IMG/VR virus record: IMGVR_UViG_3300021335_001607
Location: 1 to 60,840 of that record
Reading direction: 5' to 3' (one strand)
Length of the DNA stretch: 60,840 nucleotides
From: a virus
This document shows, piece by piece, positions 41,168-49,254 of this stretch. Every line of letters begins with the position of its first letter. Position 1 is the first letter of the stretch. Made by a program: the position numbers and the translations under genes. The notes under the pieces were generated by a model, which saw nothing but the letters and a program-made list of their open reading frames with translations, did not search any database and was not told where the DNA came from.

Positions 41168-41821
41168 ATGAGTATACTTATTATCACAACACCGAGAACA
41201 GGTTCTACTGTGCTTACAAAAGCATTAGCTAGAACGTTTAAATACAGACCTGTATATGAACCTTTTAACCCTATATGGAAAAGAGGTAAAAAGTTAAATA
41301 TTCTCCCACTTGAAAAGGATTATAGTGATATTGATTTTGATAATATAGATCATAATTCCAAATTAGTAGTTAAATGTATGACTCATCAACATCCAGATAA
41401 TACTAATACATTTGATTACTTTAGAGAATTTGCTAAGAAATTCAAACACGTAATTATTTTAGATAGAAGAAATGTTGAAGACCAAGCAACTAGCTACGCT
41501 ATAGCAGCTGAAAGGACAGAAAAAGAACACCTTAATCGTTTTGGTTCTCCATATAGTTCAGATTATCCTATCGACCCAGTATTTGTTCATCATAAAATAA
41601 ATTTCTATTTAAATGAAAAACCTAAATTAGAGCTTTTAGAACTAGATTTAGGAATTTATAGAGTTTGGTACGATGATTTATATAGTCATAAAACGTTAAG
41701 AAGAGAAAATACTATTAAAAGAGCTTTAAATGGATTAGAATTTGATACTAGTTTGTATTTAAGTTACACTGATCCAAAAAAGAGGCTTAAACAAAATTCA
41801 CAAAACAGAAACTTAATATGA
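41168..41821 (+). CDS. sulfotransferase-like P-loop protein
   Basis: A 217-residue protein. The N-terminal TTPRTGSTVLTKAL (residues about 7-20) is the 5'-phosphosulfate-binding loop of PAPS-dependent sulfotransferases, and VVKCMTHQH, then FKHVIILDRRNVEDQATSYA, matches the 3'-phosphate-binding region (R-x-x-x-x-x-x-S type). It would transfer sulfate to a carbohydrate or similar acceptor; the acceptor is unknown. It overlaps the carbamoyltransferase gene by 4 bases. A second, shorter sulfotransferase-like gene lies at 56106. Confidence 0.72.
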   Translation: MSILIITTPRTGSTVLTKALARTFKYRPVYEPFNPIWKRGKKLNILPLEKDYSDIDFDNIDHNSKLVVKCMTHQHPDNTNTFDYFREFAKKFKHVIILDRRNVEDQATSYAIAAERTEKEHLNRFGSPYSSDYPIDPVFVHHKINFYLNEKPKLELLELDLGIYRVWYDDLYSHKTLRRENTIKRALNGLEFDTSLYLSYTDPKKRLKQNSQNRNLI

Positions 41822-43476
41822 TTCAATTAGGTATATCAGCTTTTTATCACGATTCCGCTGCTTGTATAGTTGAAAACGGTAAAGTACTAGCTGCTGCTGA
41901 AGAAGAAAGATTTACAGAAATAAAACATGATAATTCTTTTCCTATAAACGCTATTAAATACTGTTTAGAAAGCACTCAGACAAGCATAGATGAAATAGCA
42001 CAAGTATGCTGGTACGAAGATCCATCAATAAAAAAGAATAGGGTAGAGAAGATATTTAGCAAGCATCCAATAAAGACCTACTTTACTAAAAAGCGATTCA
42101 GAAAAGAGTTTGACAATAATAACCCAGAATTTTTACTCAAAGATTTAGGATATAAAGGGGAGATTACTTATACCCCTCATCATAAGTCTCATGCAGCGTT
42201 TTCATTTTTAACATCACCTTATAAAGCTGCTGATGTACTTGTAGTAGACGGAGTAGGAGAATGGGATACAGTAAGTTTTTGGAAAGCTAAAGGTAAAGAA
42301 TTAGAACTAAAACATTCTTATAAATTTCCTAACTCATTAGGTATGTTTTATTCTACTATGACAGCTTTCTTAGGATTTAAACCAAATGAAGGAGAGTATA
42401 AAGTAATGGGATTAGCACCTTACGGTAATCCTGGTAAGTTTTACGATAAACTTGTAAATACGATTCAATTAGCAGGTTTTAGAGTAGACCAAAAATTTTA
42501 TACTTGGGAATATACAGATAAAATAATGTTCAATTCCAAACTTGCTAAATTACTTGATTTACCCCCAAGATTACCAGAAGAAGAATTTACTCAAGACCAT
42601 AAAGATTTAGCAGCAGCAACTCAAGCAGTATATGAATATTACTTTTTAGAGTTTGTTAATAAAATGAAGCTTATAGGTAAGAGTGATAACTTATGTATAG
42701 GTGGAGGATGTGCTTATAATGGTGTAGCAAATTACAAAGCATATAAACATTATAAAAATATATTTGTTCCTTACGCTCCTTCTGATGCTGGATCTGCTAT
42801 CGGAGCTTGTTTATATAACTATAAAGGTCCAAATAAAGAAAACATTTCTCCCTACTTAGGTAATAGCTATACAAAAGAGGAGTATGAAGATGCAATATTA
42901 GCTAACGAAGATAAAGTAATCTACGTTGAATTTACAGAAGAAAAATTAATGAATAGAGTTGCTAAGTTATTAGTTTCTGATAAAATAGTTGCTTGGTTTC
43001 AAGATCGTATGGAATTCGGTGCAAGAGCTTTAGGGAATAGGTCAATTTTAGCTTCTCCATTTAATGCTAAAATGAGAGAAAAGCTAAATTATGTTATAAA
43101 AAAACGAGAAGGATTTAGACCATTTGCACCATCAGTACTTGAACAAGACGTAACTAAGTACTTTCTCACTAAAGATGATATTCCGTATATGAACCAGGTA
43201 GTAAAAGTAAAAAATGCTTCCTTGAAAAGGTTCCCTGCCGCTACTCATATTGATGGAACTGCAAGAGTGCAATCGGTAAATAAGAAACAGAACGAAAGGT
43301 ACTATTTATTATTAGATGCATTTAAAAGGATTACAGGTCATGGAGTTTTACTCAATACTTCCTTTAATTTAAAAGACGAAACAATAACAAGAACTCCTAA
43401 TCAAGCTATAGAAAGATTTTTAAATAGTGATATAGATTACTTAGTATTAGGAAACTATTTAGTATTAAAAAAATGA
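41818..43476 (+). CDS. carbamoyltransferase (NodU/CmcH/TobZ family)
   Basis: A 552-residue O-carbamoyltransferase that would place a carbamoyl group on a sugar or antibiotic-like hydroxyl using carbamoyl phosphate and ATP. The N-terminal Kae1-like domain shows LGISAFYHDSAACIVENG and the metal-binding THHKSHA-type segment (TPHHKSHAAFSF). VVDGVGEWDT and MGLAPYGNP follow. The C-terminal domain contains QDRMEFGARALGNRSIL and HGVLLNTSFN, both typical of the family. Length matches NodU (about 570). It forms a cassette with the sulfotransferase upstream, suggesting joint decoration of a glycan, as in Nod-factor chemistry. That link is inference. Confidence 0.9.
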   Translation: MIQLGISAFYHDSAACIVENGKVLAAAEEERFTEIKHDNSFPINAIKYCLESTQTSIDEIAQVCWYEDPSIKKNRVEKIFSKHPIKTYFTKKRFRKEFDNNNPEFLLKDLGYKGEITYTPHHKSHAAFSFLTSPYKAADVLVVDGVGEWDTVSFWKAKGKELELKHSYKFPNSLGMFYSTMTAFLGFKPNEGEYKVMGLAPYGNPGKFYDKLVNTIQLAGFRVDQKFYTWEYTDKIMFNSKLAKLLDLPPRLPEEEFTQDHKDLAAATQAVYEYYFLEFVNKMKLIGKSDNLCIGGGCAYNGVANYKAYKHYKNIFVPYAPSDAGSAIGACLYNYKGPNKENISPYLGNSYTKEEYEDAILANEDKVIYVEFTEEKLMNRVAKLLVSDKIVAWFQDRMEFGARALGNRSILASPFNAKMREKLNYVIKKREGFRPFAPSVLEQDVTKYFLTKDDIPYMNQVVKVKNASLKRFPAATHIDGTARVQSVNKKQNERYYLLLDAFKRITGHGVLLNTSFNLKDETITRTPNQAIERFLNSDIDYLVLGNYLVLKK

Positions 43477-43589
43477 GATTATTCAACTACTTAAAGAACT
43501 TGTACATAAACTACAAAAAAAACAAACTTTATCAAAAAAAAATAAAGGAGTTGAAAAAAAGAGATCCGTTTAGTTATAAGAATTTCTAG
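43473..43589 (+). CDS. small basic peptide (38 residues)
   Basis: Starts with ATGA overlap at the carbamoyltransferase stop and encodes 38 residues with about 13 Lys/Arg, ending KKRDPFSYKNF. Short Lys-rich proteins ending in a DPF-(I/S)-YK tail are, to my recollection, frequent in T4-like marine phages next to fibre or structural genes; their role is unknown. Position and the ending make it a likely real gene. Confidence 0.55.
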   Translation: MRLFNYLKNLYINYKKNKLYQKKIKELKKRDPFSYKNF

Positions 43590-43591
43590 GA

Positions 43592-43602
43592 CTATTTATA
43601 TA
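43592..43602 (+). promoter_or_regulatory. late-type motif CTATTTATATA before fibre-like gene
   Basis: Lies 13 bases before the ATG at 43616, in the 26-base gap after the small basic gene. This virion-type gene, isolated among metabolic genes, has its own late-type motif, supporting the link between motif and virion genes. Confidence 0.45.
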
Positions 43603-43615
43603 ATATACTCTTACT

Positions 43616-44806
43616 ATGGCGAATTTTACGGACTCGAGAATAAATCAAACCTACCAACGAATTGTACAGGTAGACGGCGCAGTTATACAAGACGGTAAAG
43701 GAAATGTACTTTCCGGATCAATGGGAGATCTTACAGTTAGTGGATCTTTAAACATTATAGGTCATACTAACGTTTCTGCATCACTTAGTAGATTAGATCA
43801 CTTTAGTTCTTCCATAGACGATACATTTGCTACTGACGCCGATGTAACAGCAGTATCTTCAAGAGTAACTAATTTAGAAAACTTTTCTAGTTCGTTAGAT
43901 GCTACTTATGCTACTGACGCTCAATTAGATTTAGTTTCAAGTTCATTAGCTACAGAGACAGCACAACTTTTAAACTTTAGTGCTTCGTTAGATGCTACAT
44001 TTGCAACAGATGCTCAATTAACAACAGCAGTAGAAGGTCTTAATGCATCAACTAGTTCTTTAGCACATAAAAATGCAATATCAGGAGCATTTGATATAAC
44101 TTCAGCTTCCTTAGCTAACCAACTTGCCTCTTTAGACGCTGAATATGCATCAGATGTACAATTAACAAATTTATCATCTTCAGCAGCTAATACCTACTTA
44201 TCTAAAGCAGGAAAAATTATTATAAGTAGTAGTGTTCAACTATTTAATGTTTGTGATCCTAGATACGGTTTTGACCCTTATGATGCTAGATATGCAAATA
44301 GCGGTTCTTACACAGCATTAAGTGGATCATTTTTACAATTAAGCGCATCACTTCAATCAGATTATGTTCTTAGTAGTTCTTTTGCTTTATTAAGTTCTTC
44401 TTTACAAGATGACTTTTTAGGAGAAGTAGAATGGCAAATAGCATCAGCTTCATTAAGGAATGATATCTCTTATGATTCTTCTAGAGTAAGTTTATTAGAA
44501 AGTAAGAACTTAATTAGTAGTAGTACGCAAATATTTGATATAGCAGATTCTAGGTATGGGTTTACTCCTTATGATGCTAGGTATGCTAATATAAACAGTA
44601 TTACTGGATCATTTGCTTTAGAAGCTGCTAAAATAACAGCTTTACAATCAGTTGTTAGCGCTTCAGCTTTAATTAATTTAACTCCTAGTAACCCATTACC
44701 AAGTAATGTAAGTACAGGATCATTAGCTGTTACTGGAAGCACTTTAGCTTTCTATGACGGTAATAATTGGAAAGTAGTAATAACAGGATCAACTTTACCT
44801 TTATAA
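43616..44806 (+). CDS. fibre-like virion protein with repeats
   Basis: A 396-residue protein almost free of Cys and Trp and rich in Ser, Ala, Leu and Thr. It has repeated segments such as SSSLDATYATDAQL, SASLDATFATDAQL and LASLDAEYASDVQL (residues about 90-185), and two copies of an RYGF-PYDARYAN block near residues 222 and 322. This is the pattern of a trimeric coiled-coil or beta-helical fibre. It probably forms a tail or neck fibre that touches the host surface. The start (NFTDSRINQTYQRIVQVDGA) and end (STLAFYDGNNWKVVITGS) resemble virion attachment and tip strands. It has its own late-type motif. Confidence 0.72.
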   Translation: MANFTDSRINQTYQRIVQVDGAVIQDGKGNVLSGSMGDLTVSGSLNIIGHTNVSASLSRLDHFSSSIDDTFATDADVTAVSSRVTNLENFSSSLDATYATDAQLDLVSSSLATETAQLLNFSASLDATFATDAQLTTAVEGLNASTSSLAHKNAISGAFDITSASLANQLASLDAEYASDVQLTNLSSSAANTYLSKAGKIIISSSVQLFNVCDPRYGFDPYDARYANSGSYTALSGSFLQLSASLQSDYVLSSSFALLSSSLQDDFLGEVEWQIASASLRNDISYDSSRVSLLESKNLISSSTQIFDIADSRYGFTPYDARYANINSITGSFALEAAKITALQSVVSASALINLTPSNPLPSNVSTGSLAVTGSTLAFYDGNNWKVVITGSTLPL

Positions 44807-44808
44807 AG

Positions 44809-44838
44809 TTGCTTCTTAAATAAATTATTCTTATATTA
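44809..44838 (+). promoter_or_regulatory. host-type promoter (TTG-N20-TATATTA)
   Basis: TTG 44809-44811, 20-base spacer ending TTCT, TATATTA 44832-44838. It starts 3 bases after the fibre gene's stop codon and lies 46 bases before the next ATG; it would drive the queD-queE-ferredoxin group. Confidence 0.7.
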
Positions 44839-44884
44839 GATATATATGACTATAGTGTCGTAGCACCACTTTAAAAACACGAAT

Positions 44885-45127
44885 ATGGCAAAATTAGAAA
44901 AAAAGGTTATGGAAGAACTCTATAATAGAGACGACAGAGAGAATACCTCTTCTCTTGAGATTAATGGTCAGAAAGTACCAGATCCAAAATTACACCAAAC
45001 AATTTCATTTATTAAATCAGCTATTAGACTAGGAGCATGCGCTTTTGGTTTTTTTGGTTTTTATGAGATTGGCTTTATCGGTTTATTTTTAGCTGAAATA
45101 GTTGGAATAGGGGAAGAATTAGTTTAA
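44885..45127 (+). CDS. small membrane-anchored hypothetical protein
   Basis: An 80-residue protein with a charged N-terminal half (LEKKVMEELYNRDDRENTSS) and one hydrophobic C-terminal segment (about residues 45-75, IRLGACAFGFFGFYEIGF onward), which suggests a single or hairpin membrane anchor. It is the first gene after a strong promoter, 9 bases before queD. No function is recognised. Confidence 0.6.
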   Translation: MAKLEKKVMEELYNRDDRENTSSLEINGQKVPDPKLHQTISFIKSAIRLGACAFGFFGFYEIGFIGLFLAEIVGIGEELV

Positions 45128-45136
45128 ATTAAAGTT

Positions 45137-45610
45137 ATGGGAAAATTTCAATCAACAAAAGTATTTGACGGTTTTAGTACCTGTTTCCGTCAATGGAAAG
45201 CAGAAACTACTCACTGTAGGTTTCTACACGGCTATGGAGTCTCTTTTAAATTATGGTTTGAAGGAGAATTAGATCATAGAAACTGGGTATGGGACTTTGG
45301 CGGTATGAAAAGAGCTCAAGCAAAAATAGACGGTATGTCACCTAAAGCTTGGTTCGATTATATGTTTGACCATACAGTTATTATCGCTAAAGATGATCCT
45401 CAATTAGCAGGATACTTTACTAAATTAGAAAGAAACGGAACTATCCAACTTAGAGTTATAGATGCAGTTGGAGCTGAAAAGTTCGCTGAGTTTCTGTATA
45501 ATAAAATTAATCCATTTTTGGAAGAAGAAACAAAAGGTAGAGTAAAATTATCTAAAGTAGAATTCAGAGAACACGGTAAAAACTCAGCAATATATGTCCC
45601 AGCAAATTAA
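45137..45610 (+). CDS. queD: QueD-like 6-carboxytetrahydropterin synthase
   Basis: A 157-residue enzyme that would turn dihydroneopterin triphosphate (from FolE) into 6-carboxytetrahydropterin, the second step to preQ0. THCRFLHGYG (near residues 26-35) aligns with the Cys-x-x-x-His-Gly-His block holding the catalytic Cys and zinc ligands, but reads HGY. The earlier His of the usual AHR-type segment is replaced (STCFRQW). DH in MFDHTVII and the C-terminal FREHG with Glu complete the site. This matches a QueD subgroup rather than a broken gene. It overlaps queE by 17 bases and so belongs to one operon. Confidence 0.82.
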   Translation: MGKFQSTKVFDGFSTCFRQWKAETTHCRFLHGYGVSFKLWFEGELDHRNWVWDFGGMKRAQAKIDGMSPKAWFDYMFDHTVIIAKDDPQLAGYFTKLERNGTIQLRVIDAVGAEKFAEFLYNKINPFLEEETKGRVKLSKVEFREHGKNSAIYVPAN

Positions 45611-46397
45611 AATGTCAGGTAATCTTGGTAGAATAGAAGACTATGATAAAAACTTACCTATAGTCGAAATCTATACAGCAGTGCAGTCTGAAGGTTCTAG
45701 AGCAGGGTACCCTACTGTAGTTATTAGAACTACTGGATGTACTCATAGATGTTACTTTGGAGAAGGTGGTTGGTGTGATAGCTGGTATACTAGTATTCAC
45801 CCTGAAAAAGGTAAGTTTACTTTTAACGATATTATTAAAGCATATGATGATAATCCTCATATATCAGAAATGATGTTAACTGGGGGTAGCCCGTCAATGC
45901 ATAAAAAGCTTGTTAACGAATTAACACATTTAGCAAATGAAAGGAATATTTTCATTACTATGGAAAACGAAGGAAGCCATTTCCTCCCTACTGATTATCC
46001 TATCAATCTACTTAGTATTTCTCCTAAATTTAGCAATAGCGTTCCCGTTCTGGGTGTTGTTACTCCTGAAGGAAAAATTACAGACGAGAAAATGATAAAG
46101 CAGCATAATAAGTTTAGACTTAATTACCCTGCTATAAAAGAAAGTATTGCATACCATTCAGATTATCATTTAAAACCTGTATGGGATGGAAAAGACGAAA
46201 AAGCATTAGCAGAAATTATGGATTGTATCGAGCAGTTAGATGCTCCTAAAGATAAGGTATGGTTTATGCCTGCTGGTGATGATAGAGAGTCATTATTTAA
46301 ATCTTATCCAGTTATGTTTGATTGGGTTAGAGATAATGGTTATAGATTAACTTGGAGACCGCATATTATTGCGTTTGAAGATCAAAGAGAAGTTTAA
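45594..46397 (+). CDS. queE: QueE-like 7-carboxy-7-deazaguanine synthase (radical SAM)
   Basis: A 267-residue radical SAM enzyme for the ring-contraction step to 7-carboxy-7-deazaguanine. [20 protein letters not shown] is the standard QueE start. The cluster cysteines lie in [20 protein letters not shown], spaced C-x3-C-x7-C instead of C-x3-C-x2-C; QueE is known for variable spacing here. [11 protein letters not shown] is the GGE-like SAM-binding segment. The C-terminal [11 protein letters not shown] is also typical. It overlaps queD by 17 bases and the ferredoxin by one base. An internal ATG at 45612 is an alternative start that would shorten the N-terminus by six residues. Confidence 0.88.
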   Translation: MSQQIKMSGNLGRIEDYDKNLPIVEIYTAVQSEGSRAGYPTVVIRTTGCTHRCYFGEGGWCDSWYTSIHPEKGKFTFNDIIKAYDDNPHISEMMLTGGSPSMHKKLVNELTHLANERNIFITMENEGSHFLPTDYPINLLSISPKFSNSVPVLGVVTPEGKITDEKMIKQHNKFRLNYPAIKESIAYHSDYHLKPVWDGKDEKALAEIMDCIEQLDAPKDKVWFMPAGDDRESLFKSYPVMFDWVRDNGYRLTWRPHIIAFEDQREV

Positions 46398-46705
46398 TGA
46401 GTTTTATAATTGGATCACCTTGTGTTAGTACTTGCGATACAGCCTGTGTAGCAGTATGTCCTGTAGATTGTATACATGGACCTATTGACATTACAGGAGC
46501 TGGTGCAGAAGTAGCAAATATGTCTAAAGAAGAACTTGTTGGAAAAAGCTTGTATATAAACCCTGAAGAATGTATTGATTGTGGAGCTTGTGTTCCGGAA
46601 TGCCCAGTAGAAGCAATATTCGATAGTGAAGAAGAAGCGATTGAAGCAGGAGAAAAAGAAGCAGTTATTAATAATTATAAATTTTTTGGATTAAATTATG
46701 AATGA
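46397..46705 (+). CDS. ferredoxin with two cluster-binding motifs
   Basis: A 102-residue ferredoxin. The first cysteine set lies in [20 protein letters not shown] and the second in [18 protein letters not shown], the layout of a 7Fe/8Fe bacterial ferredoxin. It starts at the last base of queE, so the two are translationally coupled. It may be the dedicated electron donor for the QueE radical SAM reaction, since radical SAM enzymes need one-electron reduction. That pairing is inference from gene order. It overlaps the next small gene by 8 bases. Confidence 0.88.
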   Translation: MSFIIGSPCVSTCDTACVAVCPVDCIHGPIDITGAGAEVANMSKEELVGKSLYINPEECIDCGACVPECPVEAIFDSEEEAIEAGEKEAVINNYKFFGLNYE

Positions 46706-46871
46706 GATAGAATTTGTACAGTGGTTAAGAGGATTTGCAGAAGGAGTACACCATTACAATATTACCCCTAAACAATGGGATCATATGAAAGAGGTTTTGA
46801 AAAAGGTAGGGACGTCTTCATCAGCAGATTATACTACCGGTAATTGGACCTTAAATCACACATGGGAGTAA
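46698..46871 (+). CDS. small hypothetical protein (57 residues)
   Basis: ATG 46698 lies 8 bases inside the ferredoxin gene and the frame ends at TAA 46869-46871, overlapping the phosphoribosyltransferase start by 10 bases. The 57 residues ([20 protein letters not shown], then [15 protein letters not shown]) have a compact helical character seen in short phage proteins with 'W..I...L..V'. Tight packing on both sides supports a real gene. Function unknown. Confidence 0.6.
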   Translation: MNEIEFVQWLRGFAEGVHHYNITPKQWDHMKEVLKKVGTSSSADYTTGNWTLNHTWE

Positions 46872-47266
46872 AAAGAGTTTATTATAGTTGGGAGGATGTT
46901 TATAAACTCCTCGATAACATTCACGCACAAACAAAAGGAGAAATAGATTACGTAACAGGAATTCCTAGAGGAGGTACTATCTTAGCAATAATGTATTCAC
47001 ATCGTTTTGATATTCCTTACTTTGAATATAAAAGTAATCACTACCCTAGACTGTTAATTATAGATGATATAGCAGATAGTGGAGAGACAATATTAAAATG
47101 GAGAGAAGAAATGTTTAATCCTAAGTTTGCTACTTTACATTACAAAACTTCTTCGAAAGCAAAACCAGAATATTTCGCAAAAGAGATACCTGATGATTAC
47201 GGTTGGGTTGTTTACCCTTGGGAAAAAGAAACTTCCAAAACTATTCAAGATTATTTGGATGTTTAA
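46862..47266 (+). CDS. phosphoribosyltransferase-like protein
   Basis: A 134-residue protein of the type I phosphoribosyltransferase fold. The PRPP-binding motif is LLIIDDIADSGETI (about residues 63-76) and VTGIPRGGTILA is the pyrophosphate loop. It is close to the xanthine/guanine Gpt group in size and could salvage a purine base or a deazapurine; the second option is tempting in this cluster but unproven. I start it at ATG 46862 (GVKRVYYSW) because the earlier TTG 46844 would add six unconserved residues. A host-type promoter overlaps its end. Confidence 0.75.
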   Translation: MGVKRVYYSWEDVYKLLDNIHAQTKGEIDYVTGIPRGGTILAIMYSHRFDIPYFEYKSNHYPRLLIIDDIADSGETILKWREEMFNPKFATLHYKTSSKAKPEYFAKEIPDDYGWVVYPWEKETSKTIQDYLDV

Positions 47267-47284
47267 AATAAATTTCTTATCTTT
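47255..47284 (+). promoter_or_regulatory. host-type promoter (TTG-N20-TATCTTT)
   Basis: TTG 47255-47257 inside the end of the phosphoribosyltransferase gene, 20-base spacer ending TTTCT, TATCTTT 47278-47284. It lies 46 bases before the folE start. Confidence 0.65.
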
Positions 47285-47330
47285 AATTAAGAATGAGTCG
47301 TAGAACCTCAGTAAAAACAAATTATATATT

Positions 47331-48044
47331 ATGCCTAAAAAGTTTATAGAAGGAACAGAATTAGTAAGAGCCGGATTCGCTAACGGTATTTCAACTCAAC
47401 TAGCGGAAAAACAAAAGACAGAAGGACCAGAAGCTAGACTTACTGATCATGAAAAGCAAGTTATTATAGAGAGAGCAGCAGAAGCATATGCAAACTTTTT
47501 AACTGCATTAGGATGTGACTATAAAGACGATCCTAACTCTGCAGATACTCCTTTCAGAGTAGCTAAAGCTTATGTTAATGATTTATGGGCTGGAAGATAT
47601 AGCCCTTTAGACCGTATTACAGCATTTCCTTCTGATGGATATGATGGTATAGTACAAGAGAGTAACATACCAGTAACGTCTATGTGTTCTCACCACCATC
47701 AAGCTATTAGAGGTACAGTAAGTATTGCTTATATAGCTTCTGAAGATGGTAAGGTAGTGGGACTATCTAAGCTTAATAGAATAGTAGAGCAATTCGGTAG
47801 AAGAGGAGCTATTCAAGAGCAGTTAACGGTAGCTATACATAATGCTGTGGATAAGATATGTGAAGGTAATTTAGGTGTAGCAGTACAAGTAAATGCAACT
47901 CATGCATGTGTATCATGTAGAGGTGTAAAGCATGGAGGAGCTTCTATGCAGACAGCTAAACTTACTGGAGCCTTTCTAAACGAAGATTCAGCAAAAGCAG
48001 AGTTTTACAAAAATATAGAATTAGCAGAGAAATGCAGTCATTAG
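47331..48044 (+). CDS. folE: GTP cyclohydrolase I
   Basis: A 237-residue enzyme that would make dihydroneopterin triphosphate from GTP, the entry step to preQ0 (and folate). The zinc and catalytic residues are seen in VTSMCSHHHQAIRG, SKLNRIVEQFGRR and THACVSCRGVKH, as in bacterial FolE. The first 45 residues form an added N-terminal segment before the conserved helix. It has its own promoter and is followed by a cupin gene overlapping by 13 bases. With QueD, QueE and QueC in the same genome it is best read as part of the deazaguanine pathway rather than folate synthesis. Confidence 0.92.
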   Translation: MPKKFIEGTELVRAGFANGISTQLAEKQKTEGPEARLTDHEKQVIIERAAEAYANFLTALGCDYKDDPNSADTPFRVAKAYVNDLWAGRYSPLDRITAFPSDGYDGIVQESNIPVTSMCSHHHQAIRGTVSIAYIASEDGKVVGLSKLNRIVEQFGRRGAIQEQLTVAIHNAVDKICEGNLGVAVQVNATHACVSCRGVKHGGASMQTAKLTGAFLNEDSAKAEFYKNIELAEKCSH

Positions 48045-48514
48045 AACACGACGAAAGACCTTGGGGTTGTTACGATGTATTATTAGATACTGACTATACT
48101 AAAGTTAAGTTAATATCTGTATCTCCTGGTGAAAGATTATCCTACCAGTCTCATAAACATAGAAAAGAGCAATGGATATTAGTCAAAGGAGCTTTAACAG
48201 TTATTAGAGAAGGAGAAGAATATACATTAGATCACCCTGGTGATTCCATCACTATCCCTAGAGGGAATAAACATAGAGCATGGAATAAAACAGATAAAAT
48301 TGCACAGTTTGTAGAAGTACAAATTGGAACTTATTTCGGAGAAGATGATATAGTTAGATATGAAGATGATTATATGAGATCAGATGAAGTACAGGAGTTT
48401 TTAGAATTTGTAGATAAACCAGGCCCTTGGCCGGAAGAAGATGATAAAATCCATACTATTGGAGGATTATCAATGCCGAAAGAAAACACAAATAAATTAA
48501 ATAAAAATGGGTAA
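48032..48514 (+). CDS. cupin, mannose-6-phosphate isomerase type II-like
   Basis: A 160-residue cupin. RPWGCYDVLLDTDYTKVKLI, then SPGERLSYQSHKHRKEQWIL, and HPGDSITIPRGNKHRAWN carry the two metal-binding histidine blocks and match the C-terminal isomerase domain of mannose-1-phosphate guanylyltransferase/mannose-6-phosphate isomerase. It could interconvert fructose-6-phosphate and mannose-6-phosphate, supplying GDP-mannose and GDP-fucose for the glycan genes at the left end. It overlaps folE by 13 bases and the next gene by 8. Confidence 0.78.
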   Translation: MQSLEHDERPWGCYDVLLDTDYTKVKLISVSPGERLSYQSHKHRKEQWILVKGALTVIREGEEYTLDHPGDSITIPRGNKHRAWNKTDKIAQFVEVQIGTYFGEDDIVRYEDDYMRSDEVQEFLEFVDKPGPWPEEDDKIHTIGGLSMPKENTNKLNKNG

Positions 48515-49046
48515 ACAACTATCACTATTTGAAAATCTCGAACCGGGAATGGACCCTAGCACTGGATTAAGTGCAGATGTTCCTTTTGTTAATGAAGTAG
48601 AAGAGTTTAACGCAACGTTTAACAAACCAAACAATTATGAACCGACTATACCAGAAAAAAAAGAGTGGCAATTCGTCTACGATTTTATCCTTGAAGAACT
48701 CGAAGAATATAGAGAAGCTTGCGAAAGGGGCGACATTGTGGAAGTTTTGGACGCTTTGTGCGACATTGCTTATGTTTCCCTTGGGAACGGTACTATGTTA
48801 CACGGCCTTAAAGATAAGATATGGCCAGCATATCAAGAGGTACAAGCTTCTAATATGTCAAAAGCTTGTAAAACTGAAGAAGAAGCCATACAGAGTGTCA
48901 GCCAAAGAAGTAAGGAGCAAGGTGAGGCCTGTCATTTTGAGAAAGTTGCGGAAGGAAGGTATATTGTCTACCGATCCAGAGATATGAAAGTAATGAAATC
49001 TATTAATTACTTTAGACCGGACCTTAAACAATTCTTTAATGATTAA
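48507..49046 (+). CDS. MazG-like nucleotide pyrophosphohydrolase
   Basis: A 179-residue protein with the helical MazG/all-alpha NTPase motif: an EELEEYREA block, then GDIVEVLDALCDIAYVSLG, giving the ExxE and ExxD metal-binding residues, and QASNMSKAC at the usual end. Such enzymes hydrolyse NTPs or dNTPs, or lower ppGpp-type signals, in infected cells. The first 45 residues are an extra N-terminal arm. It may clean the nucleotide pool during infection. It overlaps neighbouring genes on both sides by 8 bases. Confidence 0.82.
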   Translation: MGKQLSLFENLEPGMDPSTGLSADVPFVNEVEEFNATFNKPNNYEPTIPEKKEWQFVYDFILEELEEYREACERGDIVEVLDALCDIAYVSLGNGTMLHGLKDKIWPAYQEVQASNMSKACKTEEEAIQSVSQRSKEQGEACHFEKVAEGRYIVYRSRDMKVMKSINYFRPDLKQFFND

Positions 49047-49254
49047 TTTAGAAAAACATAAAGTTACTATTGACGGCGAGGACTACCTACCGTACAGTAT
49101 AGTTAAAAAAGCATATTCTGAAATTTATGAATATGATAAGAATCAAAAGAAACTTGATCATGCATTAGAACTTATTGATAACTCAGTAAGAACAATGTCA
49201 ACACTTTTAAATACTACAAATATAGATGATAAAGATAGCACACGAGAGCCCTAA
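49039..49254 (+). CDS. small hypothetical helical protein
   Basis: A 71-residue protein with a first beta part (LEKHKVTIDGEDYLPYSIVK) and a helical second half (YEYDKNQKKLDHALELID), suggesting a small coiled-coil adaptor. It overlaps the MazG-like gene by 8 bases and the DpdA-like gene by 29 bases, which ties its translation to both. No function is recognised. Confidence 0.6.
   Translation: MINLEKHKVTIDGEDYLPYSIVKKAYSEIYEYDKNQKKLDHALELIDNSVRTMSTLLNTTNIDDKDSTREP

Noticed and set aside
46844-46861. TTG start for the phosphoribosyltransferase gene
   Set aside because: ATG 46862 gives the family-like start GVKRVYYSW; the extra six residues have no support and overlap the upstream small gene further.
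47294-47350. Short ATG frame (18 codons) before folE
   Set aside because: It runs into folE in another frame, has no composition signal, and sits between the promoter and the folE start; a leader peptide cannot be excluded but is not supported.
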